NCBI GenBank assembly: GCA_938038825.1
Contig: CALHST010000053.1
Location: 1 to 13,692, forward strand
Length of the DNA: 13,692 nucleotides
Source of the DNA: an uncultured Paracoccaceae bacterium
Lineage (GTDB): Bacteria > Pseudomonadota > Alphaproteobacteria > Rhodobacterales > Rhodobacteraceae
Direction of reading: 5' to 3'
Shown here: one piece after another, positions 1-6,480 of the stretch
How positions within the stretch are numbered: position 1 is the first letter of the stretch
Layout of the letters: each line of letters opens with the position of its first letter
The notes under the pieces: model-generated
The model's input: only the letters and a program-made list of their open reading frames with translations
Databases searched by the model: none
What the model was told of the DNA's origin: nothing
Made by a program: the position numbers and the translations under genes

Positions 1-1
1 G

Positions 2-1324
2 TGTTACGACACGTGGTGTCTGGATCCCCGCCGCTTTACCGGACATGCCAATGTCGAGCTGACAGCGTTAAAAGCCATCGAAGATTACCAGAACGAATTC
101 CGTTTTCACGTCCCACATGAACACCGCCCCGCAGGTCGGCCGGCCAAAACCACACCGCTCACCCCGATCCTTGCGGCGCAAGGCGCAGAATTCACAGTTG
201 TGAACGGGTGGGAGCGTGTCGATTACATCAAACCAACACCAGAGTTCCACCCATCGCTTAGCTTCGATTTTGATGAGACTTTCGATGTGGTGGCCGCAGA
301 CGTGCGTAACGTGCAAACACATGTGGGGCTGTGCGAGGTCAACGGCTTTAACCGGTTCGAAATTACAGGCGCAGACCGGCACGCGTTTCTGGATCGGATG
401 ATGTGTGGAACCGTCACCAAACGGGATGGGCGCGTGGGGCTGGGGTATTTGTTGAACCACCACGGGATGATCAAAGGCGAAGCAACGATCGCCAATATTC
501 CCGCATCAGATCGCGGGCCTGCACGGGTTTGGTACGGGTCCGCCGCCGCCGCAGAATTCCATGATATGGATTGGCTGACCGCACATCTGCGCAAAGACGA
601 AGACGTGCAGATCCGCAGCCTGACAAACGATCAAACCATCCTTGTTCTGGCCGGGCCCAAGGCCCGCGATGTTCTAAGCGCCTGCGCCCGAGGCGATTGG
701 TCCCCCGAGACCTTCCGCTGGTTGTCGGTGCGCGAGTGTTTCATTGGGTTTGCCCCGGCCACGGTAATGGGCGTCAGCTTTTCCGGCGAATTAGCGTATG
801 AAATTCACGTCCCCAACGCGTCGCTTTATGCCGCGTATTTGGCCCTGCGCGAAGCCGGAGCCGCGCATGGATTGCAACTTTTTGGGGCCCGCGCAGTCGA
901 GTCCATGCGCATGGAAAAGGGTTTTCTGCATTGGAAAGCAGACCTGATCACGGAATTTGATCCCTTTGAAACCGGGTTGGATCGGTTTGTGACGCTGGAC
1001 AAGGCGGACTTTATCGGGCGCGAGGCGTTGATCGCGCGCAAAGACGCGGGCCCGAAGAAACGGCTTGTGACGCTGGACGTCGACAGCACCTCAACCCCGG
1101 CTCATGGTGGGGCCTCGGTGATGATCGACGACCATGTGGTTGGCACCATCACATCCGGGGAATGGGGGCACCGGGTTGGGAAAAATCTGGCTTATGCCTT
1201 TGTCGATCCAGATATGGCAGGATTGGGCAACGAAATGACGCTGGATCTGTGTGGTAACCGCGTCAAGGTCACTGTCATCGCCCCCTGCCCCTATGATCCG
1301 ACCTTTGAGCGGATGCGCAGTTAA
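2..1324 (+). CDS. Dimethylglycine/sarcosine dehydrogenase-like protein, C-terminal part (GcvT domain)
   Basis: The reading frame is open from the first bases of the window to a TAA, giving 440 residues without a beginning, so only the C-terminal part is present. The first 70 residues contain the linker typical of the FAD oxidoreductase/GcvT fusions (DPRRFTGHAN, then FRFHVPHEHRPAGRP, then GWERVDYI). A folate-binding aminomethyltransferase (GcvT) region follows, with the segments GELAYEIHVP and RMEKGFLHWKADL, and ends in a GcvT C-terminal barrel. Members of this family (dimethylglycine and sarcosine dehydrogenases, about 800 residues) demethylate methylated amines and pass the one-carbon unit to tetrahydrofolate. 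The exact substrate cannot be read from this part. The N-terminal FAD domain should lie to the left of the window. An internal GTG at 200 could be mistaken for a start, but the frame and family homology continue upstream of it. A hairpin lies 38 bases after the stop. Confidence 0.85.
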   Translation, partial: CYDTWCLDPRRFTGHANVELTALKAIEDYQNEFRFHVPHEHRPAGRPAKTTPLTPILAAQGAEFTVVNGWERVDYIKPTPEFHPSLSFDFDETFDVVAADVRNVQTHVGLCEVNGFNRFEITGADRHAFLDRMMCGTVTKRDGRVGLGYLLNHHGMIKGEATIANIPASDRGPARVWYGSAAAAEFHDMDWLTAHLRKDEDVQIRSLTNDQTILVLAGPKARDVLSACARGDWSPETFRWLSVRECFIGFAPATVMGVSFSGELAYEIHVPNASLYAAYLALREAGAAHGLQLFGARAVESMRMEKGFLHWKADLITEFDPFETGLDRFVTLDKADFIGREALIARKDAGPKKRLVTLDVDSTSTPAHGGASVMIDDHVVGTITSGEWGHRVGKNLAYAFVDPDMAGLGNEMTLDLCGNRVKVTVIAPCPYDPTFERMRS

Positions 1325-1362
1325 GCCTGAACAGCAACCGATATTGTTCCCATTCAACACAT

Positions 1363-1388
1363 CGGGCGCCCTGTTTCCGGGGCGCCCG
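1363..1388 (+). terminator. Hairpin after the GcvT-domain gene
   Basis: A 9-bp perfect GC-rich stem (cgggcgccc and gggcgcccg) with an 8-base loop lies 38 bases after the stop codon and is followed by ttctgttcc. The trailing T-run is weak. It is probably the end of the plus-strand transcript. It sits between two convergent genes, and on the minus strand no T-run follows it. Confidence 0.6.
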
Positions 1389-1438
1389 TTCTGTTCCAGG
1401 ATAAAGCGTCGCGTTATCCCATGGTGCTGTTCGCCAAA

Positions 1439-2785
1439 TTAGCGAAACAACAAACGATCTTCCAAAGACTTCAAGCTATGCTGATAAAAGCTGTGCGCCT
1501 CGTCCGCAGGGATACCTTTGGCATTGGCATACATGGACCACAGTTCCAAACCTTGGTCTGCGTATTCCTGCAAGTTGTCCAGCAACGCATCGTCGGCTTT
1601 GACGATTTTCAGGTTATTTCTGACCATGTCAGAGCGGAACCCATTGTCGAACGCATCCCATGACGCGGAACGCGCGGACAGAGCCTCGCCCGAGATGGAC
1701 GTGATGGCCTCTTGATCTGCATCCGAGATTTTGGCCCATGCGTCGTTGGACAAAATTACCGAAAAGGTTGGCGTATAAAGCCCATAATCGACTTCTGTCA
1801 CTGTCACGTTTTCGTTCCAAATCCCGACGGCGCGTGCAGCACCATGTGCAAGGAAGAATGTTGGATCTGCTGTGTTTGACTCTTTGTAGTCCGCCATCCA
1901 CGTCGACACTTCTTCTTGCAGGACTTTTGGTCCGCGAACATCCAGACCTTCAAAGTAAGGAACCGCATACATATTCCGCGCAGCGACGTTTTCACTTGCC
2001 AGAACCGGCGTGTCGGATTCGCGCCAAATGTGGGCGGCCGGGGCTGCAATGAACCCAAGAAGATGCGCATCGTCGAAATAGTCTGTCTTGGACAGGTACT
2101 CTTCGTGCAAACGCCACAGCGATGTCGCCGTTTGTTCCGCAGAACCGCCATTCAAAGGCAGCATGGGAAGCTGCAACAAGGGATGGGATGCGCTGAGCTT
2201 GGAGTTCAGCACATAGGCACCATCCACCTGCCCCGACGTGACCAGTTCAAATTGATCCGCTTGATCGCGGTTCATCACGTCTGGGTCCACAAACTGCACT
2301 CTGCCTTCTGTCACTTCGGTGATTTCATTCAGATAGACGTCAATGATGCCGGAATTGATGACAAATGGCGGTGCGGATGTTTTGTTGAACGCCAGCACGA
2401 CAACATCGCTTTGAACCGCTTCATCAGCCGCTTCGCTTGCTTGCGGGGCCACAGTATCCGCTTGTGCAACTTGCGTTGTGGCGACAACGGCCGTTCCGGG
2501 CATGGCAGCAAAGGTCCCATCGCTGTTCTTGCAGGGGACCTCCAGCGTCATGCCAACCACAATCACATTTGGATTGGACCCGATGATCAACTTGTTATGA
2601 TTGTACAACGGACGGAACGACGATTTTCCATAAGCGCGCGCGTTGATGCGCCCCAAAACGTCGCCTCTTTTGACAGTATACGTGGTTCCGCATTCGATGG
2701 GTCCACTGCTCGCAAAAACAGGGGCTGCGACGGTCACCCCAGTTGCGAAAACACTCGCTATTAAACTTTTTGCTAAATTTTTCAT
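1439..2785 (-). CDS. Exported LysM domain / TRAP-type solute receptor fusion
   Basis: The 448-residue product starts with a Sec signal peptide (residues 1-25, cleavage near VFA-SS). Residues 32-85 form a LysM-like module with the pattern YTVKRGDVLGRINARAYG, LYNHN, IVVGMTLEVP, bracketed by Cys32 and Cys85, which could form a disulfide. A low-complexity Ala/Thr/Val linker (about 90-125) follows, then a region from about 128 to 440 resembling DctP/TRAP periplasmic binding proteins (LAFNKTSAPPF, LVTSGQVDGAYV, NMYAVPYFEGLDVRGPKV, SNDAWAKISDADQEAI). TRAP receptors normally bind organic acids and hand them to a DctQM permease. No permease gene is seen next to it here, so it may act as an orphan receptor or sensor anchored to peptidoglycan; that is inference. 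A terminator separates it from rplL upstream, so it should have its own promoter in 2786-2957. The SD sequence is weak (AAGAG). Confidence 0.8.
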   Translation of the reverse strand: MKNLAKSLIASVFATGVTVAAPVFASSGPIECGTTYTVKRGDVLGRINARAYGKSSFRPLYNHNKLIIGSNPNVIVVGMTLEVPCKNSDGTFAAMPGTAVVATTQVAQADTVAPQASEAADEAVQSDVVVLAFNKTSAPPFVINSGIIDVYLNEITEVTEGRVQFVDPDVMNRDQADQFELVTSGQVDGAYVLNSKLSASHPLLQLPMLPLNGGSAEQTATSLWRLHEEYLSKTDYFDDAHLLGFIAAPAAHIWRESDTPVLASENVAARNMYAVPYFEGLDVRGPKVLQEEVSTWMADYKESNTADPTFFLAHGAARAVGIWNENVTVTEVDYGLYTPTFSVILSNDAWAKISDADQEAITSISGEALSARSASWDAFDNGFRSDMVRNNLKIVKADDALLDNLQEYADQGLELWSMYANAKGIPADEAHSFYQHSLKSLEDRLLFR

Positions 2786-2957
2786 AATATGGCTCTTTTT
2801 TCCTGTTTAAAAAAATCCTGACTCTTGCGTTCAAGATTTCCAGCAAACGAAAACAAGGCAATGTGGCCGAAAGTTGAAAAAAGTTTGTGGTAAATGCAGT
2901 AATTGACCCCAGGTCATCTTTTCTTGTCGATGCTTGATAGATCATTGAAATTTATGC
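2786..2957. other. Intergenic region upstream of the LysM-TRAP gene
   Basis: These 172 AT-rich bases lie between the LysM-TRAP start codon and the rplL terminator. Since the terminator closes the ribosomal transcript, the promoter of the LysM-TRAP gene should be here. A weak candidate on the minus strand is TTGAAC followed by TTTAAA about 17-18 bases later, ending roughly 20 bases before the start codon. I cannot pick a convincing site and see no open reading frame of note. Confidence 0.35.
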
Positions 2958-2991
2958 ACAAAAAAAAGGCGCTCCGTAAACAGAGCGCCTT
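2958..2991 (-). terminator. Rho-independent terminator of rplJL
   Basis: On the minus strand an 8-9 bp GC-rich stem (aaggcgctc and gagcgcctt) with an 8-base loop is followed immediately by an uninterrupted run of T. It lies about 43 bases after the rplL stop codon. It ends the rplJL transcript, so rpoB is not directly cotranscribed with rplL in this arrangement. Confidence 0.9.
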
Positions 2992-3033
2992 GAATTTTTG
3001 TCGCTTGGCTGGGGAAGCCCCCGGCCAGAAAGC

Positions 3034-3408
3034 TTAGGCCAGTTCGACTTCTGCGCCAGCTGCTTCCAGCTTGGCTTTCACGTCTTCGGCTTCGGCTTTG
3101 TCGACGCCTTCTTTGATCTTGCCACCGGCTTCGACCAGGTCTTTGGCTTCTTTCAGGCCCAGGCCTGTGATGCCGCGTACTTCTTTGATCACGTTGATCT
3201 TGGAAGCGCCCGCGTTCTTCAGAACGACGTCGAATTCAGTTTTCTCTTCTTCTGCTGCGCCACCGCCATCGGCTGGGCCAGCCATCATCACTGCGCCACC
3301 GGCGGCAGGTTCGATGCCATACTCGTCTTTGAGGATGGTTTTCAGTTCTTGTGCTTCAAGCAGAGTCAGACCTACGATGTCTTCTGCAAGTTTTTTCAGA
3401 TCAGCCAT
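3034..3408 (-). CDS. rplL: 50S ribosomal protein L7/L12
   Basis: The product is 124 residues, the normal length for bacterial L7/L12. It has the N-terminal dimerisation and L10-binding helices (MADLKKLAEDIVGLTLLEAQELKTIL), an Ala/Gly-rich hinge (PAAGGAVMMAGPADGGGAA) and the conserved C-terminal domain (EKTEFDVVLKNAGASKINVIKEVR, then GLGLKEAKDLVE). It forms the flexible stalk of the large ribosomal subunit that recruits and stimulates translation GTPases. It lies 72 bases downstream of rplJ on the same strand, with no terminator between them. GAAAGAG before the ATG is the likely ribosome binding site. A strong terminator follows. Confidence 0.98.
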   Translation of the reverse strand: MADLKKLAEDIVGLTLLEAQELKTILKDEYGIEPAAGGAVMMAGPADGGGAAEEEKTEFDVVLKNAGASKINVIKEVRGITGLGLKEAKDLVEAGGKIKEGVDKAEAEDVKAKLEAAGAEVELA

Positions 3409-3480
3409 TTTATCAGCTCTTTCCGTTTTAAATTATCTGTTCCAACGTGAGGGGGAATCCCTACGCCAGCATGACATTGC

Positions 3481-3996
3481 TTAGGCCGCCGCCTTGTCCT
3501 CGATCGTGGACAAGATGGAGGCGATGTTGCTTGCAGGTGCGCCAATCGCGCCGGCAATGTTGGAGCCAGGTGCACCGATGCAGCCAGCGATCGAAGCAAT
3601 AAGCTCTTCGCGCGATGGCAGTTTCGATACGGACTTGACACCTTCACGGTCCAGTACGTTTCCGTCCATGGCCCCGCCAAGAATGACGAACTTGTCGTTT
3701 TCCTTGGCAAAGTCTTCTGCGACCTTCGCCGCGGATACAGGATCCTCGGAATAGGTCAGAACGGTCATGCCTGTCAGCAGGTCACCCATCGCTTCGATGG
3801 GTTTGCCTGCAAGGGCAATTTTCGCGAGTCTGTTTTTAGCAACACGAACCGACGCTTCCGCACCAGAGGCACGGGCACGCAGGTCCTGCATTTCAGCAAC
3901 TGTCAGGCCGACATAGTGGGAAACCACTACGACGCCAGAGCTTTCGAAGATTTGGCTGAGATCCTCAACCAAGTTCTCTTTCTGGGCTCTATCCAC
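3481..3996 (-). CDS. rplJ: 50S ribosomal protein L10
   Basis: The product is 171 residues, matching the usual L10 length. It begins VDRAQKENLVEDLSQIFESS and contains the typical VVVSHYVGLTVAEMQDLR and RVAKNRLAKIAL segments. L10 anchors L7/L12 dimers to the 23S rRNA stalk base and, in well-studied bacteria, represses its own operon by binding the mRNA leader. The frame stays open for another 33 codons upstream, but those residues (MVRESRNVGPNRRS...) do not look like L10 and overlap the structured leader. The GTG at 3996 has a GGAG seven bases upstream and gives the family's N-terminus, so I take GTG as the start. The gene is transcribed with rplL and is detached from rplKA, which lies 5.9 kb away. 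Confidence 0.96.
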   Translation of the reverse strand: MDRAQKENLVEDLSQIFESSGVVVVSHYVGLTVAEMQDLRARASGAEASVRVAKNRLAKIALAGKPIEAMGDLLTGMTVLTYSEDPVSAAKVAEDFAKENDKFVILGGAMDGNVLDREGVKSVSKLPSREELIASIAGCIGAPGSNIAGAIGAPASNIASILSTIEDKAAA

Positions 3997-4003
3997 AGTT
4001 TTA

Positions 4004-4007
4004 CTCC
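4004..4007 (-). promoter_or_regulatory. Ribosome binding site that decides the rplJ GTG start
   Basis: GGAG on the minus strand lies seven bases before the GTG codon. The upstream ATG of the same frame has no comparable site and lies inside the folded leader. Confidence 0.75.
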
Positions 4008-4009
4008 AG

Positions 4010-4216
4010 TTGTGGGGCCTTTTTGACGGGCCCCGGCTCAGTATGACCGGATTGCTCCGGCGGTTGGGTCCAACATTACGGGACTCCCGAACCACCGAAG
4101 GCCACGGCCTACGATCTGTCTGGATTTTCCCGTCTCAGGCAGGAATTACAGGCCACAAGGACCAACCCACCGTCTTGGACGAAGTCAAGCCCGCACGAAT
4201 CAACGCACGGACTTAG
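4010..4216 (-). ncRNA. Candidate L10 leader of the rplJL mRNA
   Basis: The roughly 210 bases between the predicted transcription start and the rplJ SD sequence hold extensive pairing on the minus strand. GGTGGGTTGGTCC (4171-4159) can pair with GGACCCAACCGCC (4071-4059) to close a large domain, with two single-base bulges. Inside that domain lie further short GC stems. After it come CCGGAGCAATCCGG (4060-4047) and a GGGCCC...GGGCCT-type hairpin (about 4033-4015). This position and layout fit the known L10-type autoregulatory leader, in which free L10-L7/L12 complex binds the mRNA and blocks translation. I infer the class from location and folding; no covariance search was possible. Confidence 0.6.
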
Positions 4217-4223
4217 TGATCGC

Positions 4224-4252
4224 CGTATAGGGGGCTTTGAAAGCTGTGTGAA
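4224..4252 (-). promoter_or_regulatory. Candidate sigma-70 promoter of rplJL
   Basis: On the minus strand TTCACA (4252-4247) and TATACG (4229-4224) are separated by exactly 17 bases. That predicts a start near 4217 and a leader of about 220 bases. It gives rplJL transcription independent of rplKA, as expected from the split operon. Confidence 0.5.
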
Positions 4253-4469
4253 GCAGAAAGATGCGGCCACAATCTGTGCTGACCGAGCGCGCGCGGGGGC
4301 GGTGCCAGCCCACAGATTTGTTTAACACCAACAGCTTCGCATCGCCGCCAGTGATTTGGATCTTTGTCACGATGTGGCCCCGAGAGACGTGTGAATAGCC
4401 CCGTTTCAACCTCAAAAATGACGCGTTTGTTGTCAACACTTACCGAAGAGTAAATGTGACGGTGAAGCG
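4253..4469. other. Rest of the divergent rplJ / peptidase intergenic region
   Basis: These 217 bases lie between the rplJ promoter candidate and the start of the divergent C93 peptidase. They should hold the peptidase promoter. TTGTTG or TTGTCA near 4429-4435 followed by TAAATG near 4451 is a weak candidate with non-ideal spacing. Minus-strand open frames here look like chance frames and resemble nothing I know. Confidence 0.3.
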
Positions 4470-5096
4470 ATGGTTGCGAAGTCGAGTAAGAGTGACAGCA
4501 CACAGGTTAACGGTGCGCTTTCGCGAGGGCCTCTGTTGAGTGTGGCTGTGATGTGCATGTCCTTTCTGGCCCCCTTGACCGTGGATGCCGCGTCACCTCC
4601 GAAATTCATCACCGCAAAACACGCAGTTGCAGCCCCCGAGGCCGCCGCGCGCCTTTGCCAGACCTATTCCTGGGCGTGCTCCGCACAAGGTGCGCGTGTG
4701 TCCGCGGGGAGTTCAGCAGATCTGGCTGCCCTGAAGCAGGTGAATGCGTCAATCAATCGAAGCGTGCGCGAGATCACGGATGAAAGTCAGTTCCGCGTGT
4801 TGGACCATTGGACATTACCAACGTCCAAAGGGGGCGATTGCGAAGACTTTGCGTTGCTCAAGAAACAGCACCTTATGCAAATGGGGTTTCCTGCGAAGTC
4901 GCTTCTGATCGCGACGGTCCTTGATCGGCAGCGCCAAGGTCACGCGGTTCTAGTTGTGCGCACGTCCCATGGGGATTTGGTGTTGGATAACCTAACCAAC
5001 AAAATCAAATATTGGGATGACACTGGGTACATGTTCTTGCGCATGCAAAATCCAAACGCGCCAAGCACATGGATCATGGTTGGCGCGTCAGGTTAG
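4470..5096 (+). CDS. Transglutaminase-like cysteine peptidase, C93/BTLCP family
   Basis: The product is 208 residues. A positively charged start is followed by a hydrophobic stretch (residues about 21-40, PLLSVAVMCMSFLAPLTVDA) ending in an Ala-Ala cleavage region, so it is exported. The catalytic triad of the bacterial transglutaminase-like cysteine peptidase family is visible: Cys124 in GGDCEDFALLK, His158 in GHAVLVV and Asp173 in LDNL. The length and motif spacing fit the family, whose best-studied member, LapG, cuts large surface adhesins in the periplasm. No adhesin or LapD-type receptor gene is in the window, so the substrate is unknown. The start follows GGTGA six bases upstream. The gene is divergent from rplJ, and its 3' end faces the secreted PE-repeat operon with only 34 bases between. 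Confidence 0.85.
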   Translation: MVAKSSKSDSTQVNGALSRGPLLSVAVMCMSFLAPLTVDAASPPKFITAKHAVAAPEAAARLCQTYSWACSAQGARVSAGSSADLAALKQVNASINRSVREITDESQFRVLDHWTLPTSKGGDCEDFALLKKQHLMQMGFPAKSLLIATVLDRQRQGHAVLVVRTSHGDLVLDNLTNKIKYWDDTGYMFLRMQNPNAPSTWIMVGASG

Positions 5097-5130
5097 GCTT
5101 AATACTTGGCCAGCTCATGGCAACTCAGAC

Positions 5131-5577
5131 TTAGAAACCGTTGTCGATTGGTTCCGGCTCCGGTTCCGGTTCTGGCTCAGGTTCCGGCTCTGGCTCGGGT
5201 TCCGGCTGAGGTTCTGGTTCTTGCTCGGGCTGCGGACCTGGTTCTGGCTCTGACTCGGGCGTGTTGTCTGGATTATCTGGGCTTTCCGAAGACGTAAGAG
5301 AGCGCACGGATGCTGTCGCAGTCTCGGTCAGCAAGGCTGCAAGTCCCGGGCAGGAGTCCGTTGCAGCATTCAACACATCTTCGAACTTGCGATGCAGCTG
5401 GATGCGGCGCAGCAACCCACGCGATACCGCGTCACACGCACAAAACGATTTGATATCACCCGAACGCAGGGTCAGGCGTGCGAATTTTGAATCGCACGTG
5501 GTATTGCCCCACGCCACAACAGGGGCTGACACGGACAACAGCGTCGCACAGCATGTTGCTTTCACAAAAGACTTCAT
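5131..5577 (-). CDS. Secreted protein with Pro-Glu repeat tail, unknown function
   Basis: The 148-residue product has a signal peptide (1-22, cleavage near VVA-W), then a small domain (about 24-100) with four cysteines (28, 46, 48, 76) that could form two disulfides. A tail from residue 107 to 143 is made almost entirely of alternating Pro and Glu with a few Gln, Ser and Gly, and the protein ends IDNGF. Pro-Glu tracts are stiff and extended and occur in TonB-like periplasm-spanning proteins and surface spacers. There is no C-terminal TonB domain or other anchor. It starts three bases after the stop of the VPVPA-tailed protein gene, with AAGGGAG as the SD sequence inside that gene's end, so the two are cotranscribed. 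I do not recognise the N-terminal domain. Confidence 0.75.
   Translation of the reverse strand: MKSFVKATCCATLLSVSAPVVAWGNTTCDSKFARLTLRSGDIKSFCACDAVSRGLLRRIQLHRKFEDVLNAATDSCPGLAALLTETATASVRSLTSSESPDNPDNTPESEPEPGPQPEQEPEPQPEPEPEPEPEPEPEPEPEPIDNGF
5149..5259 (-). repeat. Short-period DNA repeat encoding the Pro-Glu tail
   Basis: The region consists of degenerate 6-base units of the type ggttcc, ggctcc, ggttct and ggctcg (plus strand), encoding Pro-Glu pairs on the minus strand. All units are multiples of three, so unit gain or loss would keep the frame. The unit sequences vary, which argues against very recent slippage along the whole tract. Confidence 0.8.
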
Positions 5578-5580
5578 AAA

Positions 5581-6138
5581 TCACGCTCCCTTTGGAAGGC
5601 GGCGCAATTTAGAAACCCCGACAAGCCCCAATGCGCCTGTCAAAAGAAAGAGAACCGAAGCTGGCACCGGAACTGAGGACAAACGCAGTGCCGCGCGACC
5701 CTCAATTTCCGGCTGCTGAATGACGTTTCCTGTAATGGCATAATCCCCCGGTGCCAAAAGCCACTGAGCCGAACTAAATCGGTCATCAAAAAACGCGGCG
5801 GTATAGTCATCCCGAAGATCCGTCCCAGTCGCGGATGCGGCACTGGTCTCGCCCAACAAGACGCCATTCGCAAACACTTCAAACCGGTCACCGTCCCGGA
5901 ATGCGTCTGTGATTTGCAGGTAAGCCGCATCAGTCAGCGAAAACGTGAATGACACAAGGCTGAAAGCCGTTTTGTCCGTACTTAGAAATCCACTTCCCAG
6001 CCCAACTGTATTGTTCAGATCAAAAAGGAACTCATTCCAAAGCCCATCCACAGTCAGTGGCTGTGACACAGTAGATGCTTGGGAAAAAACGGGGGTACAG
6101 GCCAAAACAGCGGCCAGAAAAGCACTTTTTAAATTCAT
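5581..6138 (-). CDS. Exported protein with VPVPA C-terminal sorting tail (PEP-CTERM-like)
   Basis: The 185-residue product has a signal peptide (MNLKSAFLAAVLACTPVFSQA, about 1-21). A mid-region rich in Asp, Phe and Ser follows (FTFSLTDAAYLQITDAF, DGDRFEVFANG, LAPGDYAITGNV), predicted mostly beta. The C-terminal tail is tripartite: VPVPA (156-160), a hydrophobic helix (about 161-176) and a basic KLRR cluster (177-180). This is the VPxPA branch of PEP-CTERM-type signals, which exosortase-like enzymes recognise to process and sort exported, often matrix-associated proteins. No exosortase gene is in the window. The frame extends 19 codons further upstream, but the ATG at 6138 has GAGGAA six bases before it and gives an ideal signal peptide. 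It leads a two-gene operon with the PE-repeat protein. Function beyond export is unknown. Confidence 0.8.
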   Translation of the reverse strand: MNLKSAFLAAVLACTPVFSQASTVSQPLTVDGLWNEFLFDLNNTVGLGSGFLSTDKTAFSLVSFTFSLTDAAYLQITDAFRDGDRFEVFANGVLLGETSAASATGTDLRDDYTAAFFDDRFSSAQWLLAPGDYAITGNVIQQPEIEGRAALRLSSVPVPASVLFLLTGALGLVGVSKLRRLPKGA

Positions 6139-6144
6139 GATTAT

Positions 6145-6150
6145 TTCCTC
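6145..6150 (-). promoter_or_regulatory. Ribosome binding site deciding the start of the VPVPA-tailed protein
   Basis: GAGGAA on the minus strand lies six bases before the ATG at 6138. No comparable site precedes the longer in-frame start at 6195. Confidence 0.65.
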
Positions 6151-6480
6151 GCAGATAACTCGTGAATTCATGGCCCGCCACACACCAACGCACATAGGTC
6201 AGAGATGCCGCTGCCATCCATGAAAGCAGTGTCGTTACAACATTTTTCAGAACTGTACATTTACGGCCAAAATTGACCCCAAACACACCAAGCTTAGACG
6301 TCGATAAAAATTTAATAATACACTAAGTATTAAAAAAGTGTGAGTGACGTCACGTTTTTGACCAAATTTTATTGATCGAAAAAATCAACGACTGCAACTA
6401 TATGATTCAAAACAGCAAACACCGAATCGAATTTGGGAAAATTCAATTCGTTGATTTTGCAAGCAATGAGTTTTCCCCAA
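6151..6480. other. AT-rich intergenic region with inverted repeats
   Basis: This is the region between the tagD-like stop and the VPVPA-tailed gene. It is clearly more AT-rich than its surroundings and no open frame looks coding. It holds several inverted repeats: taatac/gtatta (6316-6332), the perfect palindrome gtgacgtcac (6344-6353), aaaatcaacga/tcgttgatttt (6381-6391 and 6448-6458) and cgaatcgaattt/aaattcaattcg (6423-6434 and 6439-6450). The minus-strand promoter of the VPVPA operon must lie here or at the left edge, but I see no convincing pair of boxes. The right-hand hairpins may serve as a transcript end for the licD-tagD pair. Confidence 0.5.

Noticed and set aside
1916..2764. 282-codon plus-strand frame antisense to the LysM-TRAP gene
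   Set aside because: Lies wholly inside a gene with a clear signal peptide and domains; its own product is rich in His, Arg and Cys with no domain.
4015..4033. GC-rich hairpin just before rplJ as a terminator or attenuator
   Set aside because: No T-run follows on the minus strand; it is better explained as part of the L10 leader.
5131..5577. PE-repeat protein as a TonB protein
   Set aside because: It has the Pro-Glu rod but a cleavable signal peptide instead of an anchor, and it lacks the C-terminal TonB domain.
2901..6281. Shared 11-base string aattgacccca at 2901-2911 and 6271-6281, upstream of two exported-protein genes
   Set aside because: Same strand and similar distance, but 11-base matches between any two places are expected several times by chance in a window of this size.
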